Of a stretch of 11,666 nt of DNA, positions 6,663 to 11,666 are shown piece after piece. Below the pieces are notes generated by a model. That model had not been told where the DNA came from, did no database searches, and was given only the letters and a program-made list of their open reading frames with translations. The DNA comes from Nitriliruptorales bacterium (GTDB lineage Bacteria; Actinomycetota; Nitriliruptoria; Euzebyales; Egibacteraceae): the NCBI GenBank assembly GCA_007133145.1, contig SLNF01000297.1, forward strand, positions 1-11,666. Reading direction: 5' to 3'. A program made the position numbers and the translations under genes. How positions within the stretch are numbered: the stretch's first letter is position 1; the number at the start of each line of letters is the position of its first letter.

Positions 6663-6681
6663 TGCCCGTCCCGCCTGCGGC

Positions 6682-6687
6682 AACACT
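6682..6687 (+). promoter_or_regulatory. Possible -10 element for a leaderless nfeD message
   Basis: AACACT keeps the two most important -10 bases (A at position 2, T at position 6) and is followed by GGGGG. It ends exactly 6 nt before ATG 6694, so transcription would begin at or next to the start codon. It belongs to the same ACACTGG family seen before pafA and tatA. No -35 is apparent. Confidence 0.35.
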
Positions 6688-6693
6688 GGGGGC

Positions 6694-8052
6694 ATGGCCG
6701 CGCCACCCCGCCCGTACCCGCCCCGCCGCGCCCGTCGCTGCGCGCGCCTCGTGCTGGGGCTGCTCGCGCTGCTCCCGGCGGTCGCGCTCGTCGGGCCGGC
6801 CGCAGCCGAGGAACCCACACCCGAGGGGGCGGTGCTGCGGGTCGAGATCGGCGGCCCGCTCACGGCGATGCACGCCGAGATCGTCGAGGAGGCCCTCGAG
6901 CGCGGTGAGGCCCACGACGCCGCCGCGGTCCTCGTCGACCTCGACACCCCCGGAGGACGCGTCGACCTCACCCGCGAGATCGTCCAGGCCATGCTCACCG
7001 CCGAGGTCCCCGTCCTCGTCCACGTCACGCCCTCGGGCGCCCAGGCCGGTTCGGCGGGGACCTTCATCACCTACGCGGCGCACGTCGCGGCGATGAGCTC
7101 GGGCACGACGATCGGCGCGGCCACGCCGGTCGACATCGAAGGCGGCGAGGTCAGCGACAAGATCCTCGAGGACAGCGTGAGCTACGCCGAGGCGCTCGCC
7201 GAGGAGCGCGGCCGCGATCTCGACTTCATCGTCGACGCGGTTCGCGAAGGGCGGGCGGAGCGCGCGAGCGTCGCCCTCGAGCTCGGCGCCGTCGACCTCC
7301 TCGCCGCCGACACCGACGCGCTGCTCGCCGAGGTCGACGGGCGCGAGGTGACCCTTGACAGCGGCCGCAGCGTGACCCTGGCCACCGCTGAGGCGCCCGT
7401 CGTCGACGTCGAGGCGACCGCCGTGCAGCGTGCGCTCGCGATGATCGCGACCCCCGACATCGCCTTCCTGCTCATCACCGTCGGCACGCTCGGGGTCATC
7501 TACGAGCTCGCCAACCCCGGGGTCGGTATCGGAGGGGTCCTCGGGGCGATCATGCTCATCCTCGCCTTCGCCGCGCTCGCGGTGCTGCCGACGAGCGCGG
7601 CGGGTCTCGCGCTGCTCGTCCTTGCGCTCGGCCTGCTCGTCGGCGAGCTGTTCGTGCCCGGGGTGGGGGTGCTCGCCGCTGGGGGAGCCGTCGCGTTGCT
7701 GCTCGCCGGGCTCCTGCTCTTCGATGACGCGACCGGCCTCGGGGTGAGCTGGTCGGTGCTCTTCCCGACGGCGGTGATCGCCGGCCTCGGCGCCCTCGGC
7801 ATCGGGGTACTCGCCGCGCGGCAGCGCAACCGGCCGGTGACCTCCGGCGCCGAGGCCCTCATCGGCGCGCGGGCGGAGGTCCGCCGCGTCGACGGCCGCC
7901 GACTGCAGGTGTGGGTCGACGGCAGCCTGTGGGATGCTGAGGCGCAGAGCGGCGTAGCGCTCTCGCCGGGCGACAGGGTCACCGTCGTCGGCCGCGACGG
8001 CCTGCGCCTCACCGTGGAGCCAGAGGAGCAGACGTGGACCTCGACACCCTGA
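6694..8052 (+). CDS. nfeD: Long-form NfeD: ClpP-like membrane serine protease with NfeD domain
   Basis: Long NfeD proteins are membrane proteases with a Ser-Lys dyad; the archaeal PH1510 homologue cleaves the C-terminal part of its partner stomatin. The 452-residue product has a signal peptide (basic RRARRCARLV, a hydrophobic core, likely cleavage after AAA at 36-38). A ClpP/crotonase-type domain (about 45-235) contains VDLDTPGGRV (81-90), the probable nucleophile S120 in GAQAGSAGTFITYAA and the probable general base K156 in SDKILEDSVSYAEALAEERG. A block of about four to five membrane helices follows (about 253-375). The C-terminal OB-fold NfeD domain (about 381-443) has GSLWDAEA and ends in LRLTVEP. 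The catalytic region should face the exterior. ATG 6694 is preferred over GTG 6658 because the signal peptide then starts naturally; it lacks a spaced Shine-Dalgarno sequence. The end overlaps the stomatin start by 19 bp. Confidence 0.9.
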   Translation: MAAPPRPYPPRRARRCARLVLGLLALLPAVALVGPAAAEEPTPEGAVLRVEIGGPLTAMHAEIVEEALERGEAHDAAAVLVDLDTPGGRVDLTREIVQAMLTAEVPVLVHVTPSGAQAGSAGTFITYAAHVAAMSSGTTIGAATPVDIEGGEVSDKILEDSVSYAEALAEERGRDLDFIVDAVREGRAERASVALELGAVDLLAADTDALLAEVDGREVTLDSGRSVTLATAEAPVVDVEATAVQRALAMIATPDIAFLLITVGTLGVIYELANPGVGIGGVLGAIMLILAFAALAVLPTSAAGLALLVLALGLLVGELFVPGVGVLAAGGAVALLLAGLLLFDDATGLGVSWSVLFPTAVIAGLGALGIGVLAARQRNRPVTSGAEALIGARAEVRRVDGRRLQVWVDGSLWDAEAQSGVALSPGDRVTVVGRDGLRLTVEPEEQTWTSTP

Positions 8053-8816
8053 TCGGCATCGCCCTCGCCGTCGCCGTCGTGGCGATCCTGCTGTCGCAGT
8101 CGGTGCAGATCGTCAAGGAGTACGAGCGTGGGGTGATCTTCCGCCTCGGCCGTTCGCGCGGCGCGAAGGGCCCCGGCCTCTTCTTCATCATCCCCATCAT
8201 CGACAAGATGGTGAAGGTGAGCCTGCAGACGGTGACGATGGACATCCCGCCGCAGGACATCATCACGAAGGACAACGTCACCGTCCGGGTCAACGCCGTG
8301 ACCTACTTCCGGGTCATCGACCCCAGCCACGCGGTCATCGAGGTCGAGAACTACGCCTTCGCGACCTCGCAGATCTCGCAGACGACGCTGCGCAGCATCA
8401 TCGGCCAGGCGGACCTCGACGACCTCCTCACCAAGCGCGACGACATCAACGCCGAGCTCCAGTCGATCATCGACAGCCACACCGACCCGTGGGGCGTGAA
8501 GGTCTCGGTCGTCGAGGTCAAGGACGTCGAGCTGCCCGACTCGATGCGCCGCGCCATGGCGCGCCAGGCCGAGGCGGAGCGTGACCGCCGCGCGAAGGTC
8601 ATCCACGCGAAGGGCGAGCAGGAAGCCGCCGAGACGCTCTCCCGCGCCGCCGCGGAGCTCGAGGAGCACCCCGCGGCGCTGCAGCTGCGGCTGCTGTCGA
8701 CGATGACCGAGGTCGCCGCGGAGAAGAACTCGACGCTGATCTTCCCCCTGCCCGTCGAGATGCTGCGCTTCTTCGAGAACGTCACCCCGCCGGAGATCCC
8801 ACGCAGCCCGAGTTGA
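8034..8816 (+). CDS. Stomatin/prohibitin-family (SPFH) membrane protein, slipin type
   Basis: This 260-residue protein has one N-terminal membrane anchor (about 4-21), then the SPFH domain (about 22-185) opening QSVQIVKEYERGVIFRLGR, with GPGLFFIIPIIDKM and IPPQDIITKDNVTVRVNA. An alanine/glutamate-rich coiled-coil segment (about 172-212) and a C-terminal hydrophobic patch (STLIFPLPVEML, 233-244) follow. Such proteins form ring-like oligomers that organise membrane patches and control proteases. GTG 8034 has GAGGAG (8023-8028) 5 nt upstream and lies inside the end of nfeD, so translation of the two is probably coupled. NfeD plus stomatin is a well-known conserved pair, and the C-terminal hydrophobic patch is the kind of site cut by long NfeD in archaea; whether that happens here is inference. 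Confidence 0.93.
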   Translation: MDLDTLIGIALAVAVVAILLSQSVQIVKEYERGVIFRLGRSRGAKGPGLFFIIPIIDKMVKVSLQTVTMDIPPQDIITKDNVTVRVNAVTYFRVIDPSHAVIEVENYAFATSQISQTTLRSIIGQADLDDLLTKRDDINAELQSIIDSHTDPWGVKVSVVEVKDVELPDSMRRAMARQAEAERDRRAKVIHAKGEQEAAETLSRAAAELEEHPAALQLRLLSTMTEVAAEKNSTLIFPLPVEMLRFFENVTPPEIPRSPS

Positions 8817-8824
8817 GCGACCGC

Positions 8825-8830
8825 TAGGCT
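8825..8830 (+). promoter_or_regulatory. Possible -10 element before the 83-residue membrane protein gene
   Basis: TAGGCT fits TANNNT and lies 9 bp after the stomatin stop codon, giving a leader of about 87 nt to ATG 8924. No -35 is seen at normal spacing; TTGAGC at 8813 is too close. The 107-bp gap (8817-8923) holds no other clear signal. Confidence 0.3.
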
Positions 8831-8923
8831 GCCGTGTGGAGCGGCCCGGGCAGTGGCCGACGGCCGGCTCACGTCCGTGGACGGTGCCCCGACCGACCGG
8901 GCAGGACCGCAGGAGGGATGGAG

Positions 8924-9175
8924 ATGTCGGCGTTCGTCGTGCTCGCGGTCGCCCTCGCCGTGGCGATCGTCGCGGTGACCGGGGTCCTCGTCGTCCACCT
9001 CGCCCGGGAGACGCGGAAGGCGGCCGACGACATCGGCCGCAGCGTCGAGCGGCTCAAGCCACTCGCCGAGGAGCTCGCGGCCGAGCTCGCGGTCACCGAG
9101 ACCGAGCTCGCCGCCCTTCAGGAGCGCACCGCCGGGGCCGGGGACGAGCCCGGCAAGGGACGCGGGGGCGCCTGA
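8924..9175 (+). CDS. Small single-pass membrane protein with coiled coil, unknown function
   Basis: This 83-residue protein has a membrane helix directly at the N-terminus (about 4-26: FVVLAVALAVAIVAVTGVLV). An amphipathic heptad-like helix follows (about 30-68, with RKAADDIGRSVERLKPLAEE), and then a Gly-rich tail. The design resembles small bitopic scaffold proteins such as the DUF948 group, but I cannot confirm a family. ATG 8924 is chosen over ATG 8918 because AGGAGG at 8911-8916 leaves a proper 7-nt spacer only for 8924. It sits 61 bp before tatA. A TatB role is possible by general shape (one N-terminal helix, then a long amphipathic helix), yet the TatA/B hinge motif with FGxxKLPELG is missing, so I do not call it TatB. 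Confidence 0.75.
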   Translation: MSAFVVLAVALAVAIVAVTGVLVVHLARETRKAADDIGRSVERLKPLAEELAAELAVTETELAALQERTAGAGDEPGKGRGGA

Positions 9176-9203
9176 ACGCTTCCCTCGGCCGGCCGCGCGC
9201 CCC

Positions 9204-9209
9204 TACACT
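9204..9209 (+). promoter_or_regulatory. Putative -10 element of tatA
   Basis: TACACT fits TANNNT and would give a leader of about 21 nt containing the ribosome binding site AGGGAGG. TTCCCT at 9180-9185, 18 bp upstream, is a poor -35. The element shares the block TACACTGG with the one before pafA. Confidence 0.45.
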
Positions 9210-9236
9210 GGTGGAACGCTGACCAGGGAGGCATCC

Positions 9237-9497
9237 ATGCCCGCGACCCTCGGGTTCACCATCCCCCAAGGCCCCGAGCTCATCATCATCCTCGGGATCG
9301 TCGTGCTGCTGTTCGGGGCGAAGAAGCTCCCCGAGCTCGGCAGCTCGATCGGCAGGACGATCACGAACTTCAAGAAGGGCGTCAACGAGGGCCAGGAGGA
9401 GGCCGCTGCGGAGTCCGATGGCGACACCGGCCCGAGCGGCGAGGTCACCTCCGAGAACCCCCCGAAGGAGTCCGACGCCCGCGACGGCTCCTCCTAG
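9237..9497 (+). CDS. tatA: Twin-arginine translocase subunit TatA
   Basis: TatA assembles with TatC to move folded proteins with twin-arginine signal peptides across the membrane. The 86-residue protein has a short N-terminus, a membrane helix (about 13-27: PELIIILGIVVLLFG), the hinge FGAKKLPELG (26-35), an amphipathic helix (about 31-49, SSIGRTITNFKKGVN) and a polar acidic tail of about 37 residues with no predicted fold. ATG 9237 follows AGGGAGG (9225-9231) by 5 nt. The gene lies 21 bp before tatC. No tatB is seen here; TatB could be encoded elsewhere, as in mycobacteria, or TatA could serve both roles. Confidence 0.95.
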   Translation: MPATLGFTIPQGPELIIILGIVVLLFGAKKLPELGSSIGRTITNFKKGVNEGQEEAAAESDGDTGPSGEVTSENPPKESDARDGSS

Positions 9498-9518
9498 CCA
9501 GCGGATGAGGCGGGGTCG

Positions 9519-10346
9519 ATGACGGCGACCGCGTCGCCGGACACCGGCGCGGGAGGCGACGACCGGGCTCGTCGCAGCGGCGAGATGACGCTCGTCGAGC
9601 ATCTCGCCGAGCTCCGCACGCGCATCTTCCGCAGCCTCATCGCCCTCGCCGTCGGCTTCGGCGTCGGCTTCGTCCTGCGCGAGCAGGTCCTCGACGTCAT
9701 CCGCGAGCCCTACTGCCAGCTGCCGAGCGAGGTCCGGGCCGGTCCCGCGGCGGTCTCCGGCGGCGACGAGTGCGCGCTCATCGTCCTGCAGGTGCTCGAT
9801 GGGCTCATGATCTCCATCAAGCTCGCGGCGATCGTCGCGGTCATCGTCGCCGCGCCCGTCGTCTTCTACCAGATCTTGCGCTTCGTCATGCCGGGGCTGC
9901 GACCGATCGAGAAGCGCTACGCGATCCCGTTCCTCCTCGCAGGCTGGGTGCTCTTCATCGGCGGCGCGGCCTTCGCCTACTTCGTCATCCCCCGCGGACT
10001 CGCGCTCCTGCTGTCGCTGGCCGGGGAGGGGATCACCCCGGTGCTCTCAGCGCGGGAGTACGTCGACTTCATGCTCTTCACCGTCGTCGCCTTCGGCCTG
10101 TCTTTCGAGTTCCCGCTCGTGCTCACCGTCCTCGTGCTCACCGACGTGGTGACCGTCGACGGGCTGCGCAAGTACCGGCGTCACGCGGTCTTCCTCGTCT
10201 TCCTCGCCGCGGCGATCATCACCCCGACCGGCGACCCCTTCACGATGTCGGCGATGGCGGTGCCTCTGCTCATCTTCTACGAAGGCTGCATCCTGCTCGC
10301 CCGCTGGCGGGCCCGACGCCGCCGTCTCGCGGAGGCGGCGGCCTAG
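9519..10346 (+). CDS. tatC: Twin-arginine translocase subunit TatC
   Basis: TatC is the multi-span receptor for twin-arginine signal peptides. The 275-residue protein has the six expected membrane segments. The cytoplasmic N-terminus carries MTLVEHLAELRTRIFRSL (23-40), the signal-binding region. The FGLSFEFP motif (192-199) includes E197, equivalent to the key membrane glutamate of E. coli TatC. ITPTGDPFTM (234-243) precedes the last helix. The first extracytoplasmic loop is long and contains two cysteines, C66 and C85, which could form a disulfide; a comparable pair is my recollection for other actinobacterial TatC proteins. ATG 9519 has GAGGCGGGG (9507-9515) upstream; an internal ATG at codon 23 is possible but has a weaker site. 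tatA and tatC are surely cotranscribed, and helY starts one base after the tatC stop. Confidence 0.96.
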   Translation: MTATASPDTGAGGDDRARRSGEMTLVEHLAELRTRIFRSLIALAVGFGVGFVLREQVLDVIREPYCQLPSEVRAGPAAVSGGDECALIVLQVLDGLMISIKLAAIVAVIVAAPVVFYQILRFVMPGLRPIEKRYAIPFLLAGWVLFIGGAAFAYFVIPRGLALLLSLAGEGITPVLSAREYVDFMLFTVVAFGLSFEFPLVLTVLVLTDVVTVDGLRKYRRHAVFLVFLAAAIITPTGDPFTMSAMAVPLLIFYEGCILLARWRARRRRLAEAAA

Positions 10347-10347
10347 C

Positions 10348-11666
10348 GTGCCTGCCGAGCCCACGGGCGCGAGCCCCGAGCACTTCGCTGCGCGGCTGCC
10401 CTTCCCCGTCGACGCCTTCCAGCGCGAGGGCATGGACGCCCTCTCCCGGGGCCGCAGCGTCCTCGTCGCCGCTCCCACCGGGGCGGGCAAGACCGTCGTC
10501 GGGGAGTACGCGGTGTGGCGCGCGCTCGAGCGGGGCGCGAAGTGCTTCTACACGACCCCGATCAAGGCGCTGTCGAACCAGAAGCACGCCGACCTCTGCG
10601 CGGTCCACGGCGAGTCGCGCGTCGGCCTGCTCACCGGCGACCGCTCGATACGCGGCGAGGCCCCGATCGTCGTGATGACGACCGAGGTGCTGCGCAACAT
10701 GCTCTACGAGGCCTCACCGACCCTCGACGGCCTCGAGGCGGTCGTGCTCGACGAGGTCCACTACCTCGCCGACCGCGAGCGCGGCGCCGTCTGGGAGGAG
10801 GTCATCGTCCAGCTCGCGCCCGAGGTGCAACTGGCGTGCCTGTCGGCCACGGTCTCCAACGCCGAGGAGTTCGGCGCATGGCTCGACTGGGTACGCGGCG
10901 CGGCGCTCGCCGAGGACGAGGCGACGGCCGGGCAGCCTCGCGGTTGCGAGGTCGTGATCTCCGAGCACCGGCCGGTGCCGCTCGACCACCACTACGCCTT
11001 CAACGACCGCATCGAGCCGGTCTTCAAGGCGGGTGGCAAGCGCACCGGCCGCCGACCCGACGCCGAGCGCCAGGCCGCCGCTCGACAGGCCCGGGCGGGG
11101 ATCCCCAACCCCGAGATCGTCATGGCCGAGCGCCGCGCGCAGCCCGTCGGGCGGCGCTCGCGGCGCGGCCGCCCCGTGCCCTCGGGCAGCCGCATGCGCC
11201 CACCGCGGCGCAGCGAGCTCGCCCTCATGCTCGCCGAGCGGCAGTGGCTGCCGGCGATCGTCTTCGTCTTCAGCCGCCAGGGCTGCGAGGACGCCGTCGG
11301 CCACCTCGAGCGCGGCGGCGTGTCCCTGGCCACCGCCGCCGAGGCCGAGGAGATCACCGCCCTGGCGACCGAGCACGTCGCCAGCCTCGGGCGGGACGAC
11401 CTCGCCGTCCTCGGCTTCGACCGTTGGCTCGCCGCGCTGCGCCGCGGCGTCGCCGCCCACCACGCGGGGATGGTGCCCGCGTTCAAGGAGGTCGTCGAGC
11501 GGCTCTTCGTGCGCGGCCTCGTCAAGGTCTGCTTCGCCACCGAGACCCTCGCCCTCGGCATCAACATGCCCGCGCGCACCGTCGTCATCGAGCGACTCGA
11601 GAAGTGGGACGGCCAACAGCACGCCCTGCTCACCCCCGGCCAGCTCACCCAGCTCACCGGCCGCGC
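10348..11666 (+). CDS. helY: HelY-type DEAD/DEAH-box (Ski2-like) helicase, N-terminal part
   Basis: The first 439 codons of a superfamily 2 helicase of the Ski2/Mtr4 group are present; the gene continues beyond the right edge. It is probably an ATP-driven RNA unwinding enzyme. Visible motifs: FQREGMDAL with a Q-motif-like Q25, Walker A APTGAGKT (42-49), TTPIKALSNQKH (69-80), Walker B DEVH (135-138), SAT (166-168), and in the second RecA domain AAHHAGMVP, FATETLALGINMPARTVV and the start of QLTGR. A basic, Arg-rich linker of roughly 60 residues (about 230-290) lies between the two RecA domains, as in HelY relatives. GTG 10348 begins one base after the tatC stop; GGAGG at 10331-10335 is 12 nt away, so translation may depend on coupling. 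This is the expected position in the pafA-to-helY order of mycobacteria. Long leftward frames over it are artefacts. Confidence 0.94.
   Translation, partial: MPAEPTGASPEHFAARLPFPVDAFQREGMDALSRGRSVLVAAPTGAGKTVVGEYAVWRALERGAKCFYTTPIKALSNQKHADLCAVHGESRVGLLTGDRSIRGEAPIVVMTTEVLRNMLYEASPTLDGLEAVVLDEVHYLADRERGAVWEEVIVQLAPEVQLACLSATVSNAEEFGAWLDWVRGAALAEDEATAGQPRGCEVVISEHRPVPLDHHYAFNDRIEPVFKAGGKRTGRRPDAERQAAARQARAGIPNPEIVMAERRAQPVGRRSRRGRPVPSGSRMRPPRRSELALMLAERQWLPAIVFVFSRQGCEDAVGHLERGGVSLATAAEAEEITALATEHVASLGRDDLAVLGFDRWLAALRRGVAAHHAGMVPAFKEVVERLFVRGLVKVCFATETLALGINMPARTVVIERLEKWDGQQHALLTPGQLTQLTGR

Noticed and set aside
7500..8669. A 389-codon leftward frame opposite nfeD and stomatin
   Set aside because: Asp/Val/Arg-rich composition typical of the reverse strand of GC-rich coding DNA; both genes on the plus strand are convincing.
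10714..11622. A 302-codon leftward frame opposite helY
   Set aside because: It covers the helicase Walker B through motif VI region, which has intact motifs on the plus strand; no domain is seen leftward.
10348..11666. Helicase as part of a defence system
   Set aside because: Its position directly after tatC and its motifs fit the housekeeping HelY family; no nuclease, methylase or other defence gene is nearby.

Overview
The window is very GC-rich DNA with near-continuous coding, GTG as well as ATG starts, purine-rich ribosome binding sites and TANNNT-type -10 elements. Together with a Pup ligase gene (pafA), pafB/pafC, tatA, tatC and a HelY-type helicase in that order, this points to an actinobacterium. 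The order pafA-pafB-pafC-tatA-tatC-helY is the one known from Mycobacterium tuberculosis. The extra genes lying between these landmarks suggest a lineage away from the mycobacteria, perhaps a deep-branching one such as Nitriliruptoria or Acidimicrobiia; that placement is a guess from gene content, not a measurement.

Layout. Positions 1-221 hold the start of a leftward gene for an anchored or secreted protein of unknown function. A 116-bp divergent spacer with a 7-3-7 inverted repeat separates it from pafA (338-1693, rightward). A leftward class A penicillin-binding protein with a PASTA domain and a (Glu-Pro)13 tail (1742-4132) converges on pafA and diverges from pafB across a 205-bp regulatory spacer. 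pafB and pafC (4338-6244) overlap by 4 bp. They are followed on the same strand by a small zinc-ribbon protein (6315-6647), a long-form NfeD membrane protease (6694-8052) overlapping a stomatin/SPFH protein (8034-8816), an 83-residue membrane/coiled-coil protein (8924-9175), tatA (9237-9497), tatC (9519-10346) and the start of helY (10348 to the right edge).

How the parts fit. PafA attaches the protein modifier Pup to lysines of target proteins, which go to the proteasome; pup and the proteasome genes are not in the window. PafB and PafC are, by analogy with mycobacteria, the two halves of a DNA-damage-responsive activator and share only a neighbourhood with PafA. NfeD and stomatin form a known membrane quality-control pair. 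TatA and TatC form a minimal twin-arginine export system. The penicillin-binding protein builds peptidoglycan. Most of the block therefore concerns protein quality control and the cell envelope.

I found no mobile element, CRISPR array, tRNA, rRNA or defence island, and nothing that amounts to a wholly new system. The points most worth a second look are the two uncharacterised small proteins, the insertions into a conserved locus, the tandem 18-bp repeat in the penicillin-binding protein gene, and a recurring ACACTGG promoter-like element before three genes. No gene-free stretch exceeds 300 bases.
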